A stretch of DNA of 46,076 nucleotides from contig NZ_VAVZ01000021.1 of assembly GCF_005771525.1 (NCBI RefSeq), forward strand, positions 10,975 through 57,050. Direction: 5' to 3'. This DNA comes from Nesterenkonia salmonea (GTDB lineage Bacteria; Actinomycetota; Actinomycetes; Actinomycetales; Micrococcaceae). A program made the translations under genes and the position numbers. Below, one piece after another: positions 1-8,986 of this stretch. Under the pieces are notes generated by a model. It was not told where the DNA came from, did not search any database, and worked only from the letters and a program-made list of their open reading frames with translations. Each line of letters begins with the position of its first letter. The first letter of the stretch is position 1.

Positions 1-34
1 AGACCCCGATCACCTGATCACGGGCAGAAACCGG

Positions 35-57
35 CCCTAGCCGAGCCTGCCCTAGGG
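35..57. terminator. Short hairpin upstream of the prpC 3' end
   Basis: CCCTAG at 35-40 pairs with CTAGGG at 52-57 across an 11-base loop. It lies between the left edge of the window and the stronger hairpin at 122-146. It may end transcription of a gene outside the window. There is no T-run, so the terminator call is weak. Confidence 0.25.
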
Positions 58-121
58 GCACCCACAATGATGTGGGCACCCAGCACCATAACCATCAAGT
101 ACTAACAAGCACCCCGAGGGG

Positions 122-146
122 GCCGGGAGGACGAGTGCCTCCCGGC
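122..146 (-). terminator. GC-rich hairpin after prpC
   Basis: A perfect 9-bp inverted repeat, GCCGGGAGG at 122-130 and CCTCCCGGC at 138-146, has a 7-base loop and lies 18 bases beyond the prpC stop. No U-run follows, which is common for actinobacterial terminators. It is the probable end of the gntR-prpDBC transcript. Confidence 0.6.
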
Positions 147-163
147 AAGTAAAAGGCGCTCTG

Positions 164-1300
164 TTAGAGGTGTCGTTCGTCTGGGCCGTTGTATTCGCTC
201 AACGGTCGGATCAGGGCGTTGTTCGCACGCTGCTCCATGATGTGAGCGGTCCACCCCGTGATGCGTGAAGCGATGAAAAGCGGAGTGAACATCTCGGTGT
301 CAAAGCCCATCAAGTGATAGGTGGGCCCAGCGGGGTAGTCGAGGTTGGGTTTGATGCCCTTCGCTTCATCCATGGCCGCCTCCAACCCGTCGTAGAGTCC
401 CATGAGTTCGCCGCGGCCATAGTGCTCCACCATGGCGTCCAGCGCCTCCTTCATGGTTGGGACACGGGAATCACCATGTTTGTAGACCCGGTGGCCGAAA
501 CCCATGACCTTGCGCTTCTCAGCCAGGGCGTTCTCCATCCACGCCTTGGAACGCGCGGCAGCTTCCTCGCGGGTTTCCTCCTTGCGGATTCCGATCTCCT
601 CGAAGGTGTGCATCACAGCCTCATTGGCCCCGCCGTGCAACGACCCCTTCAGTGCGCCGATAGCCGCCGTCACTGCAGAATGCAGATCAGCCAACGTGGA
701 GGTGACCACACGAGCTGTGAACGTTGAGGCGTTGAACGAGTGCTCTGCATACAGCACCATCGACACGCGGAAAGCGTCCACGACCTCTTCGGGGGCTTCC
801 TCACCAAAGGTCATCCATAGGAAGTTCTGCGAATAGTCCAAGTCATCGCGAGGCTCCACCACGTCCTGGCCCCGCCGACGGCGCTGATCGTAGGCGACCA
901 CTGCAGGGAAGGCTGCAAACAGCTTCTTGGCCTTCACCAGCTCAGTGGCCCGGTCAGACTTCTCCGAATCGGGATCATTCGCGCCCATCACAGACACTGC
1001 AGTCCGTCCCACATCCATGGGGTGACAATCGGTCGGCAGCAGATCAATGGCCTGGCGCACATTCGGCTCCAAAGTACGGTGGCTACGCTCAAACTCAACG
1101 AACTCCTTGAGCTCGTCCTCACTCGGCAGATCACCGTTCCACAGCAGTAGCGCCACAGCTTCAAAGTTGAGCTCAGCGGCCAGCTGCTGCACCGGATAGC
1201 CCTGGTACAGCAGAGAGTTCGTCTCCGGGTTCACCTTTGACACGGCGGTATAGTCGGCAACAACGCCGGCTAGGCCTTTGTACACAGTAGTCTCAGTCAT
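164..1300 (-). CDS. prpC: 2-methylcitrate synthase
   Basis: 378-residue citrate-synthase-fold enzyme that condenses propionyl-CoA with oxaloacetate to 2-methylcitrate and CoA in the cytosol. The family active-site segments are visible: SLHGGANE near residue 222, GFGHRVYKHG near 268, and the C-terminal DYPAGPTYHLMGF segment carrying the catalytic Asp near 320. Its length is normal for the short PrpC/type-II-like synthases. The ATG at 1300 overlaps the prpB stop by four bases, so translation is probably coupled. The prpD-prpB-prpC context separates it from a TCA-cycle citrate synthase. Strong hairpin 122-146 follows. Confidence 0.95.
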   Translation of the reverse strand: MTETTVYKGLAGVVADYTAVSKVNPETNSLLYQGYPVQQLAAELNFEAVALLLWNGDLPSEDELKEFVEFERSHRTLEPNVRQAIDLLPTDCHPMDVGRTAVSVMGANDPDSEKSDRATELVKAKKLFAAFPAVVAYDQRRRRGQDVVEPRDDLDYSQNFLWMTFGEEAPEEVVDAFRVSMVLYAEHSFNASTFTARVVTSTLADLHSAVTAAIGALKGSLHGGANEAVMHTFEEIGIRKEETREEAAARSKAWMENALAEKRKVMGFGHRVYKHGDSRVPTMKEALDAMVEHYGRGELMGLYDGLEAAMDEAKGIKPNLDYPAGPTYHLMGFDTEMFTPLFIASRITGWTAHIMEQRANNALIRPLSEYNGPDERHL

Positions 1301-2223
1301 CCTTGGGCTCCTTCATCGTTAAAACGTTCCGGCACATCGAAGTCGAAGATCCCGGCATCAAAGCTGCTGTATGCCTCGTAATCCACCAGCTCATAGAGCC
1401 GTGCACGAGTCATCATCTCCTGTACAGCGGTCTCTTGGGTACCCTCTGCGGAAATGGTGTCCAGTGTGCGCTCAATAGCGCCCATCGCTGAGCGCAGGGA
1501 AGTGACCGGATAAATGATCAGCGCAACCCCGGCCTCAGCCAACTGCTCACGGGTGAACAACTCCGATTTGCCGAACTCAGTCATATTCGCCAGCACCGGC
1601 ACATCCACCGCACTGCACATGGCCTCGAACTCGCTAAGATCCTTCATAGCCTCTGGGAAAATCGCGTCAGCACCAGCGGCCACCAACGCCTTCGCACGAT
1701 CCACCGCCGCATCCAAACCCTCGGCAGCGCGAAGATCAGTCCGCGCCATGATCAGGAAGTTCTCATCCCGGCGGGCTTCAGCAGCGGCGCGGATCCGTTT
1801 GCTCGCAGTCTCCGCATCCACTGTGGCTTTCCCATCCAAATGCCCGCAGCGCTTCGGGTTGACCTGATCCTCGATATGGCAGCCGGCCAGACCAGCATTC
1901 TCCAGCTCGTGGATGGTCCGCGCCACGTTCATCGGCTCACCGAAACCCGTATCCGCATCAGCGATAGTCGGCAGATCAGACATCCGGGCGATCTGCCCAG
2001 CTCGCTGCGCGACCTCAGTCAGCGTGGTCAGCCCAATATCCGGCAGGCCCAACTCATTGGCCAACACAGCACCGGAGACATACAGTCCGTCGAAGCCCTT
2101 CTCCTGAATCAGCGGAGCGCTCAGGGGAGTGAACGTGCCCGGGAACTGGCGTGCGGCCCCAGGTGTGAGGATCTCGCGCAGATGGGCGCGCTTCTGCTCA
2201 GGTGTGGTCTTCGCATACAACAT
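1297..2223 (-). CDS. prpB: 2-methylisocitrate lyase
   Basis: 308-residue member of the isocitrate lyase/PEP mutase superfamily. It splits 2-methylisocitrate into pyruvate and succinate, the last step of the cycle. The family motif KRCGHLDGK is present with its catalytic Cys, preceded by CHIEDQ, and a metal-binding DADTGFGEP segment lies near residue 90. The ATG at 2223 shares one base with the prpD stop (TAATG), and AAGGGG lies just upstream as ribosome-binding site. Gene order regulator-D-B-C with one- to four-base overlaps indicates one operon. Confidence 0.95.
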   Translation of the reverse strand: MLYAKTTPEQKRAHLREILTPGAARQFPGTFTPLSAPLIQEKGFDGLYVSGAVLANELGLPDIGLTTLTEVAQRAGQIARMSDLPTIADADTGFGEPMNVARTIHELENAGLAGCHIEDQVNPKRCGHLDGKATVDAETASKRIRAAAEARRDENFLIMARTDLRAAEGLDAAVDRAKALVAAGADAIFPEAMKDLSEFEAMCSAVDVPVLANMTEFGKSELFTREQLAEAGVALIIYPVTSLRSAMGAIERTLDTISAEGTQETAVQEMMTRARLYELVDYEAYSSFDAGIFDFDVPERFNDEGAQG

Positions 2224-3740
2224 TAGAACAGCCCCTTGGGTGAGACAGAAAGATCGACGACGCCGCCAGTAGCCTCAATATTGAGACCCACCAGTTCCTC
2301 TGCGGTGAGGTGGGGCAGCCGCTGTACGGTGTCCAGGAAACGGTCGGCCTCGGCGTCGTCGATGATCCCGGCAGCCAGGGAGCGGAACTTGGCAATGTAC
2401 TGTTCGCGGGCAAATGGTCGAGCACCCAGAGGGTGGGCGTCCGCCACAGCGATCTCGTCAGTGATGGTGCGCCCATCGGTGAGCCGGATCTCCACAGAAC
2501 CGCCGAAGGCCTTCTCCGAAATATCCAAGGAGTGGTAGCGGCGGGTCCACTCCGGGTCTTCCTCGGTGGTGACCTTGTGCCACAGCTCCACAGTGTCTGG
2601 GCGTCCCGCGCGCTCCGGCGCATAGGAGTCCCCGTGGTGCCAGCTGCCGTCCTGCAGGGCAACGGTGAAGATGTACGGAATGGAGTGGTCCAGTGTTTCC
2701 CGGGATGCGGTGGGATCGTACTTCTGCGGGTCGTTGGCGCCGGAGCCGATCACATAGTGAGTGTGGTGGCTGGTGCGGATCAGTACCGAGTCCACATTCG
2801 CTGGGTCGGTGACCTCAGGATGTTCGTGGTGGAGCTTCCGGGCCAGGTCAATCCATGCCTGGGCCTGGTACTCAGCGGAGTGCTCCTTGGTGTAGGTGTC
2901 CAGGATCGCCCGCTTAGCCTCACCGGGGGCAGGCAGCGGGACCGTGTACTCAGCGTCGGGTCCGTCCAGAATCCAGGCAATGACCCCGTCTTCACCTTCG
3001 TAGATCGGCACTGGGGAGGTCTGACCGCGCATGGCACGGTCAACAGCCTCCACTGCCATTTTTCCTGCGAAGGCCGGAGCGTGGGCTTTCCACGTGGAGA
3101 TCTCGCCCTTGCGGGACTGGCGGGTCGCCGTTGTGGTGTGCAGGGCTTGGCCTACGGCTTGAAAAATGGTCTCAGTGTCGAGTCCAAGCAGGGTGCCGAT
3201 ACCTGCGGCCGCCGAGGGTCCCAGGTGGGCTACGTGGTCAATCTTGTGCTTGTGGAGGCAGATGGCCTTGACCAGGTCCACCTGGATCTCGTAGCCGGTG
3301 GCCAGGCCGCGAATGACATCGGCCCCTGTCCGCCCGGTGTGCTGTGCGACGGCGAGAATGGGCGGGATGTTGTCGCCCGGGTGGGAGTAGTCCGCCGCCA
3401 AGAACGTGTCGTGGAAGTCCAGTTCGCGCACGGCCACACCATTGGCCCAGGCCGCCCACTCGGGGGAGGACTTCTGATTGATGCCAAAGATGGACGCCCC
3501 AGAGCCGTTGGCGGAGACCGGGTGGTCCAAAGCCTGGGCGCGGGCGGAGACAATAGGCGCACGAGTCAGTGAGGCAACTGCGACAGAGGCGTTATCGATG
3601 ACCCGGTTGATGACCATCTCGGTGACATCATCGTCAACAGCTACCTCATCGACAGCGACCTGGGCGATCTTATAGGCCAGCTGGTCCTCGCGGGCCAGGT
3701 TGTCCTTGCTGGGGTGGACGCGGACATTGTGTTCGATCAT
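2223..3740 (-). CDS. prpD: 2-methylcitrate dehydratase (MmgE/PrpD family)
   Basis: 505-residue PrpD that dehydrates 2-methylcitrate on the way to 2-methylisocitrate. The sequence is typical of MmgE/PrpD proteins: an all-helical N-terminal half with the [11 protein letters not shown]-type segment, and a C-terminal part with the [15 protein letters not shown] stretch (HSIPY is a family hallmark). The frame stays open to 3908, but the start at 3740 (MIEHNVRV) is preferred. It has AGAGGA about 12 bases upstream and lies 16 bases after the regulator stop, whereas the longer version would overlap the regulator. No separate aconitase-like 2-methylaconitate hydratase is seen here, so that step must use an enzyme encoded elsewhere. 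Confidence 0.95.
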   Translation of the reverse strand: MIEHNVRVHPSKDNLAREDQLAYKIAQVAVDEVAVDDDVTEMVINRVIDNASVAVASLTRAPIVSARAQALDHPVSANGSGASIFGINQKSSPEWAAWANGVAVRELDFHDTFLAADYSHPGDNIPPILAVAQHTGRTGADVIRGLATGYEIQVDLVKAICLHKHKIDHVAHLGPSAAAGIGTLLGLDTETIFQAVGQALHTTTATRQSRKGEISTWKAHAPAFAGKMAVEAVDRAMRGQTSPVPIYEGEDGVIAWILDGPDAEYTVPLPAPGEAKRAILDTYTKEHSAEYQAQAWIDLARKLHHEHPEVTDPANVDSVLIRTSHHTHYVIGSGANDPQKYDPTASRETLDHSIPYIFTVALQDGSWHHGDSYAPERAGRPDTVELWHKVTTEEDPEWTRRYHSLDISEKAFGGSVEIRLTDGRTITDEIAVADAHPLGARPFAREQYIAKFRSLAAGIIDDAEADRFLDTVQRLPHLTAEELVGLNIEATGGVVDLSVSPKGLF

Positions 3741-3756
3741 GGGGTGAGGTGTCCTC

Positions 3757-4398
3757 TCATGGTGACGGTACCGGTTCTGTGCGGCGCAGTTCGGAAATAT
3801 AGGCAAGGCTTCGGCGCAGGTGCAGGCTCGTGGCAGCTTCAGCCATCTGGGGGTCGCCGGAGGCGATGCCCAGACAGATGTCGCGGTGCTCGGCGGCAGA
3901 TTCAGCAAGCCGCTGCGGCTGGTCTTTGGCTAGGCGGCGCACCCGGATCAGGTGCACGCGGAGATTGCCGAGCATTGAGCTTAGGTACGGATTCCCCACC
4001 GAGGTATCGATGGCCTCATCCATGCGGGCGGCCAGCTTGTAGTGGCTTTCGGCCTCAGGTGCTTGCTGGGCTTGCCGGAACTCCTCGGCCAGTGCGGCGA
4101 ACACCTCAGGTGTGCCCCGCTGAGCGGCGAGCCCCGCGGCCTGAGTCTCAAGAGGGATGCGCACTTCAAAGAGCCGGTCAACATCCTCCAGGGAGATGTC
4201 ACTGACCACAGTGCCGCGGCCAGGCTGCTGGACGGCGAGCCCCGCGGCGACCAGCCGTGAGAACGCCTCCCTGATCGGAGTGCGGGACACTCCGAGCCGT
4301 TCCGACTGCCCCACTTCGCCCAGGACGGTACCCGGGGCCAGCCGGCCCTCAAGGATCTCCTCCTGCAGCGCCGTGTAGGCCGCGTCACTTGCTCGCAT
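3757..4398 (-). CDS. GntR/FCD-family transcriptional regulator of the prp locus
   Basis: 213-residue regulator. The N-terminal GntR winged helix is clear (about residues 5-70, with [14 protein letters not shown] as recognition helix and [10 protein letters not shown] as the wing end), followed by a helical FCD effector domain (DEAID, HRDI and HLRRS segments). The frame extends to 4455, but an ATG there would place the TGTATACA palindrome at 4407-4414 inside the coding region. The ATG at 4398 is therefore chosen. It has no clear ribosome-binding site, and a TATACA -10 lies 8 bases upstream, so the mRNA may be leaderless. It leads the operon into prpD and probably senses a methylcitrate-cycle intermediate; this role is inferred from position. 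Confidence 0.85.
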   Translation of the reverse strand: MRASDAAYTALQEEILEGRLAPGTVLGEVGQSERLGVSRTPIREAFSRLVAAGLAVQQPGRGTVVSDISLEDVDRLFEVRIPLETQAAGLAAQRGTPEVFAALAEEFRQAQQAPEAESHYKLAARMDEAIDTSVGNPYLSSMLGNLRVHLIRVRRLAKDQPQRLAESAAEHRDICLGIASGDPQMAEAATSLHLRRSLAYISELRRTEPVPSP

Positions 4399-4406
4399 AC
4401 CTGCAG

Positions 4407-4414
4407 TGTATACA
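4407..4414. promoter_or_regulatory. TGTATACA operator, regulator-proximal copy
   Basis: Perfect 8-bp palindrome within GTTGTATACACTG (minus strand), 8 bases before the regulator ATG. It includes a TATACA -10-like hexamer, so binding would block the gntR-prpDBC promoter. The T-G-T-A-T-A-C-A type is typical of FCD-subclass GntR operators. An identical copy lies at 4481-4488. Confidence 0.6.
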
Positions 4415-4480
4415 ACCCGCGCCGATTTGGGCACCCACTCATCAGAAAAGAGCACATTTTCGCGCCGTTCTCAGTTCTTG

Positions 4481-4488
4481 TGTATACA
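4481..4488. promoter_or_regulatory. TGTATACA operator, prpE-proximal copy
   Basis: Second perfect TGTATACA, 74 bp (about seven helical turns) from the first, in CTTGTGTATACAGCAC and 70 bases before the prpE ATG. It again contains a possible -10 (TATACA). One copy serves each divergent unit, which suggests joint autoregulated control. Confidence 0.6.
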
Positions 4489-4557
4489 GCACGAGAGTGG
4501 ACGGATACACTAACAGTGACTGACGCCACATCACTGCTGCTGTGCGAAGGAGCTCCA

Positions 4558-6477
4558 ATGTCACCCTCCCATTCCTCCACCTCCTACCGTGAGATCCACC
4601 GCAGATCCATCACAGAGCCGCAAGACTTCTGGCTTGAGGCCGCGTCCGGACTGGAGTGGGAGACCTTCCCCACCACAGCCGTTGACGACTCCGCAGCCCC
4701 GCTCTACAGGTGGTTCACGGACGGCACGCTCAACATCACCCGCAATGCGCTGGACCGCCACGTCGATGCTGGACATGGTGACCGGACAGCCCTGATCTAC
4801 GACTCCGCGGTGACTGAGAACTCCCGCAGCTACTCCTACGCAGAACTTCTCAAAGAGGTCTCTGCCGCGGCCGGAGCGCTCAAAGGGCTAGGAGTCGGCT
4901 CAGGGGACAGAGTGCTGCTCTACATGCCGATGATCCCGCAGGCTGTCATAGCCATGCTTGCCTGTGCCCGCCTGGGTGCGGTGCACTCCGTGGTCTTCGG
5001 CGGATTCGCCGCCAAAGAGATCGCCGCACGGATCGACGACGCCGCCCCCGACACCGTCATCACCGCCACCGGCGGCATAGAGCCCTCCCGCCGCATCGAA
5101 TATCTGCCCAAAGTGGCAGAGGCAGTCCAGCGCGCCCAGCACAAGGTCCGCGACGTCGTCGTCGTTCACCGTGAGGGTTTTGCCAACAGTGTGGAGCAGG
5201 CCTCTGAGCAGACGCAGGCGCAATGGCATGCCTGGGACACCGTGACAACCCAGGCTGAGCCGGCCGGTGCGGTCAGTGTGAAGGCGACGCACCCGCTCTA
5301 TGTCCTCTACACCTCAGGAACCACGGGCAAACCCAAAGGCGTAGTGCGCGACCAGGGCGGAACTGCGGTGGCGCTGAGCTGGTCAGTTCCGGCGATCTTT
5401 GACATAGGTCCCGGCCAGACCATGCTCACTGCCTCAGACGTCGGGTGGGTGGTGGGGCACTCCTATATTGTGTACGCGCCACTGCTGGCCGGGGCCACCA
5501 GCGTGCTCTACGAAGGCAAACCCATCGGCACTCCAGATGCAGGAGCGTTTTGGCGGATGGTCCAACAGCACCGCATCACCTCCCTCTTCACCGCGCCCAC
5601 CGCTCTGCGCGCCATTCGCAAAGCGGACCCTGGGGCGTCCGCGGTCGCCGACTATGACATCTCGAGCCTGAAATACCTCTTCTCCGCGGGGGAGCGGCTC
5701 GACCCAGAGACGCAACGGTGGATCGGCCAGGCACTGAATGTACCGGTGATCGACAACTGGTGGCAGACCGAGACAGGCTGGCCGATCGCCGCCAACCCGG
5801 TGGGCATAGAACAGCTCCCGGTCAAAGAAGGTTCAGCCACTCTGCCCATGGTCGGCTACGACATCTCAGTCCTCGATCCACTGGGCGAGCCACTGCCAGC
5901 AGGGCAAGAAGGCAACATTGCCATCAAACTGCCGCTTCCCCCAGGAACCCTCTACTCCCTCTGGGGTGACGATGCCCGCTATATCGAGTCCTACCTCAGC
6001 GCATTCGACGGCTACTACACCACCGGGGACTCCGGCTACATCGACCAGGACGGCTACATCTTTGTCATGGGTCGCACCGATGATGTCATCAACGTTTCCG
6101 GGCATCGGCTCTCCACCGGAGAGATTGAGGCCGCTGTGGCCGAACACCCGGCCGTGGCCGAGTGCGCGGTGATCGGTCTGGCCGATGAGCTCAAGGGTCA
6201 GCGCCCGGCCGGCTTTCTGGTGTTGAAAACCGGAGTGGACATTACCGAGGATCAGCTGCGTCAAGAGCTGGTCGCCCATGTCCGCTCCAGTATCGGCCCG
6301 GTCGCAGACTTCAAAGAAGTCGCAGTGGTGCAAGCCCTGCCGAAAACCCGCTCGGGAAAGATCTTGCGGAAGACCATGCGGCAGATAGCCGACGGTAAGG
6401 ACTACACAGTACCGTCCACTATTGAGGACGCCGGGGTGATCGAGGATCTCCTGCCTGTGCTGCGAAGAAACCTGTAG
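4558..6477 (+). CDS. prpE: Propionyl-CoA synthetase
   Basis: 639-residue AMP-forming acyl-CoA synthetase that activates propionate to propionyl-CoA, the entry to the 2-methylcitrate cycle. The adenylate-forming motifs are intact: YTSGTTGKPKGV near residue 250 (P-loop), WWQTETGWPI near 400, YYTTGDSG near 480, GRTDDVINVSGHRL near 500, and the C-terminal PKTRSGKILRK with the lysine that is acetylated in this family. The start is ATG at 4558 with GAAGGAG 7 bases upstream; the frame continues upstream into the operator region. It could be an acetyl-CoA synthetase, but the divergent prpDBC operon and shared operators favour PrpE. Confidence 0.93.
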   Translation: MSPSHSSTSYREIHRRSITEPQDFWLEAASGLEWETFPTTAVDDSAAPLYRWFTDGTLNITRNALDRHVDAGHGDRTALIYDSAVTENSRSYSYAELLKEVSAAAGALKGLGVGSGDRVLLYMPMIPQAVIAMLACARLGAVHSVVFGGFAAKEIAARIDDAAPDTVITATGGIEPSRRIEYLPKVAEAVQRAQHKVRDVVVVHREGFANSVEQASEQTQAQWHAWDTVTTQAEPAGAVSVKATHPLYVLYTSGTTGKPKGVVRDQGGTAVALSWSVPAIFDIGPGQTMLTASDVGWVVGHSYIVYAPLLAGATSVLYEGKPIGTPDAGAFWRMVQQHRITSLFTAPTALRAIRKADPGASAVADYDISSLKYLFSAGERLDPETQRWIGQALNVPVIDNWWQTETGWPIAANPVGIEQLPVKEGSATLPMVGYDISVLDPLGEPLPAGQEGNIAIKLPLPPGTLYSLWGDDARYIESYLSAFDGYYTTGDSGYIDQDGYIFVMGRTDDVINVSGHRLSTGEIEAAVAEHPAVAECAVIGLADELKGQRPAGFLVLKTGVDITEDQLRQELVAHVRSSIGPVADFKEVAVVQALPKTRSGKILRKTMRQIADGKDYTVPSTIEDAGVIEDLLPVLRRNL

Positions 6478-6570
6478 GGGTTGAACCTGCACCTTGCCCT
6501 CAACACAGCAAGCGGTAATCTGGTCTGGACATCGACAGCCGTCGCATCAGACCACACCGGAGGGCCGCAC

Positions 6571-7458
6571 GTGAACGCCGATCAGCCGCGAACGCTCTTC
6601 ACCATCCAAGGTGAGGCGATCATCGGCCCTACCGGCCGCCCCAAGCATGACTTCGCGGACCCCGAGCCGTTGGAAGGTCACGGCCCGGCACGGATCATCG
6701 CCATGGTCAACCAGAAGGGCGGGGTCGGCAAGACCACTTCAGCCATCAACCTGGCCGCAGCCCTCGCGGAATACGGGCGCAAGGTCCTCATGGTGGACTT
6801 CGACCCGCAGGGCGCACTCTCGGCCGGATTTGGCGCCAACCCGCATGAGCTCGACACCAGCGTCTACAACGTCATGATGGAGAAGGACGTCACCGTCCAT
6901 GACGCCCTGGTCTCCACCCACGTGCCCGGAGTGGATCTGCTTCCGGCCAATATCGACCTCTCCGCCGCTGAGGTCCAACTGGTCACCGAGGTAGGCCGCG
7001 AACAGGTCCTGCAGCGCGCGCTGCGTCCGGTCCGCAATGACTATGACGTCATCATCATTGACTGCCAGCCCTCCCTGGGGCTGCTGACGGTGAATGCGCT
7101 CACTGCCGCCCATGGGGTGCTCATCCCGCTGGTGGCGGAATTCTTCGCCCTGCGCGCAGTCGCCCTGCTGAAGGACACCATTGAAAAGGTCCAGGACCGC
7201 ATCAACCCGGATCTGGAGATCGATGGTGTCCTCGTCACCATGGTGGATCTGCGGACCACCCACTCCAAGGAAGTCATTCAGAGGATTGTGGAGGCCTTCG
7301 GGGAGAAAGTCTTCGAAACCGTCATCAAACGGTCAGTGAAATTCCCTGACGCCACCGTGGCCGCAGAACCCATCACCAGTTACGCGGCCAAGCACGAAGG
7401 CGCTAAGGCCTACCGTCAGCTGGCACGCGAGCTCATCAGCCGGGGATGCTCGCCATAA
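6571..7458 (+). CDS. parA: ParA/Soj-type chromosome segregation ATPase
   Basis: 295-residue deviant-Walker ATPase. NQKGGVGKTTSAINLA near residue 50 is the Walker A' motif with the signature lysine, VLMVDFDPQGALS is A', and DYDVIIIDCQPSLGLL is Walker B. The start is GTG at 6571 with GGAGGG upstream; TTG at 6481 opens the same frame but lacks family similarity and a ribosome-binding site. This is the ParA paralogue that sits beside scpA-scpB in actinobacteria, not the oriC-proximal parAB pair, as no parB follows. It shares 13 bases with scpA and probably acts in nucleoid organisation or segregation together with SMC-ScpAB. Confidence 0.92.
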   Translation: MNADQPRTLFTIQGEAIIGPTGRPKHDFADPEPLEGHGPARIIAMVNQKGGVGKTTSAINLAAALAEYGRKVLMVDFDPQGALSAGFGANPHELDTSVYNVMMEKDVTVHDALVSTHVPGVDLLPANIDLSAAEVQLVTEVGREQVLQRALRPVRNDYDVIIIDCQPSLGLLTVNALTAAHGVLIPLVAEFFALRAVALLKDTIEKVQDRINPDLEIDGVLVTMVDLRTTHSKEVIQRIVEAFGEKVFETVIKRSVKFPDATVAAEPITSYAAKHEGAKAYRQLARELISRGCSP

Positions 7459-8318
7459 ATATGGTCGCCTCCGAACCTGAGGCTACGTCCGGGTTCCAGG
7501 TGAGCCTGGACGGGTTCGACGGTCCATTCGATCTGCTCCTGGGGCTGATCGCCAAACGCCGGATGGACATCACCACAGTCGCTCTCGCTGAGGTCACCGA
7601 TGAGTTCATCACCTACGTGCGCACCCTCGATGCGCAGCGAGCACTGGATGAGTCGTCCAATTTTGTGTTCGTGGCGGCGACCCTGCTGGACATGAAACTG
7701 GTGCAGCTGCTCCCCGGATCGGAGGTCGAGTCCGAAGAAGACATCGCCGTGCTGGAGGCCCGGGACCTGCTCTTCGCGCGGCTGCTGCAGTTCAAGGCGT
7801 TCAAACAGATCGCCGAGCAGATGGGTGCTGCTGTGGAAGACAACTCCGGCCGGTTCCCGCGCCGCCCCGGGAGGCATCCGGATATGGCGAACCTCCTGCC
7901 GGAGCTGGTGTGGAACACCACCGCGGAAGACCTCAAGGAGCTGGCGGAGCGTGCTCTGCTGCGGCAGCAGATGGAACCAGACCATGTCGGGATGGAACAC
8001 CTGCACGCCCAAACCGTCAATATCCAGGCGGAGATGGCGGAGATGGCCCAACAGCTGCGCAGTGCGGGCTCATGCCGGTTCCAGGAGCTGGTCGCCGGAG
8101 CTGAGAGTCGACTGGTTGTGGTGGTGCGGTTCCTGGGACTGTTGGAGCTCTTCCGTGACCGCACGGTGGAGTTTGACCAGAAGGCGCCCCTGGGGGAGCT
8201 GACCATCACCTGGGCTGGAGATCAGAACGACGACGCCACCGCGGCCGCCATTGCCCGGGCCGCCGTTGAATGGGACGGGGCAGAAACTCGCGGTGCTGCA
8301 CAGGAGGGCAAGTCATGA
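7446..8318 (+). CDS. scpA: Segregation and condensation protein A (kleisin)
   Basis: 290-residue kleisin subunit of SMC-ScpAB condensin. The N-terminal ScpA signature FDGPFDLLLGLI lies near residue 25, followed by the RMDITTVALAEVTDEF segment, and a C-terminal winged-helix part (RFLGLLELFRDRTVEF) would contact the SMC head. ATG 7446 overlaps the parA stop. A second in-frame ATG at 7461 would give 285 residues, and neither has an obvious ribosome-binding site at ideal spacing. Translation is coupled to scpB at the other end through an ATGA overlap. Confidence 0.92.
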   Translation: MLAINMVASEPEATSGFQVSLDGFDGPFDLLLGLIAKRRMDITTVALAEVTDEFITYVRTLDAQRALDESSNFVFVAATLLDMKLVQLLPGSEVESEEDIAVLEARDLLFARLLQFKAFKQIAEQMGAAVEDNSGRFPRRPGRHPDMANLLPELVWNTTAEDLKELAERALLRQQMEPDHVGMEHLHAQTVNIQAEMAEMAQQLRSAGSCRFQELVAGAESRLVVVVRFLGLLELFRDRTVEFDQKAPLGELTITWAGDQNDDATAAAIARAAVEWDGAETRGAAQEGKS

Positions 8319-8938
8319 GTGAACCCCGGAGCCATTATCCGGCTCTTGAAGAGTTGGACTCCGATCAGCTGGTCTCCCATGAGGAGTACCTAGCCGCAGT
8401 GGAGGCGGTGCTGATGGTCACCGAGGAATCGGTCACCCCAGCCGAATTGGCCGCTGCCGTCGATGTACCTGAACACCAAGTGGTGGTGCTGCTGGATCAG
8501 CTCAGGGCAGAGGCCGACGGCGCAGCAGGTGGTAGGCAGCGCGGCTATGAACTGCGCGAAGTCGCCGGAGGATGGCGGTACTACTCGAGGGCACGCTACG
8601 CCGAACAAGTCTCGGCATTCGTTCTCGGCACTCAGACTTCCAGGTTGTCGGCTGCGGCCCTGGAGACCCTAGCCGTGATTGCCTACCGGCAACCGGTTGC
8701 CCGCTCAGCTGTCTCCGCGATCCGCGGGGTGAACGTCGATGGCGTGGTGCGCACCCTGGTTCAGCGCGGACTGCTGGACACCGCAGGGCACGATCCGGTC
8801 ACTGGTGCCACGCTGTATGTCACCACCTCGCAGCTGCTGGAGAGGCTCGGTCTGGATTCATTGGCGGACCTTCCTCAGCTATCCCCGCACCTTCCGGGGG
8901 TCGAAGACCTCGGAGAGAATGACCACCCCGCGGTATGA
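8315..8938 (+). CDS. scpB: Segregation and condensation protein B
   Basis: 207-residue ScpB, the tandem winged-helix partner of ScpA. Family segments are clear: AVEAVLMVTEESVTPAEL (residues 25-45) and TLAVIAYRQPVARSAVSAIRGVNVDGVVRTL around residues 115-150, the most conserved part of ScpB. The start is ATG 8315 in an ATGA overlap with the scpA stop, with AGGAGGG upstream; an in-frame ATG at 8270 would lie inside scpA. It works with ScpA and SMC to organise and separate chromosomes. Confidence 0.92.
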   Translation: MSEPRSHYPALEELDSDQLVSHEEYLAAVEAVLMVTEESVTPAELAAAVDVPEHQVVVLLDQLRAEADGAAGGRQRGYELREVAGGWRYYSRARYAEQVSAFVLGTQTSRLSAAALETLAVIAYRQPVARSAVSAIRGVNVDGVVRTLVQRGLLDTAGHDPVTGATLYVTTSQLLERLGLDSLADLPQLSPHLPGVEDLGENDHPAV

Positions 8939-8986
8939 GGTTGCCAGGAGAATTCCGGGCCACTGCTGGGCGGTAGGATTATCGGC

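Noticed and set aside
2310-3572. 420-codon plus-strand open frame opposite prpD
   Set aside because: It is antisense to a clear prpD, has no family features or good ribosome-binding site, and reflects third-position GC bias.
4501-4510. GATACACT as a third GntR operator
   Set aside because: It is not palindromic and matches TGTATACA only in part.
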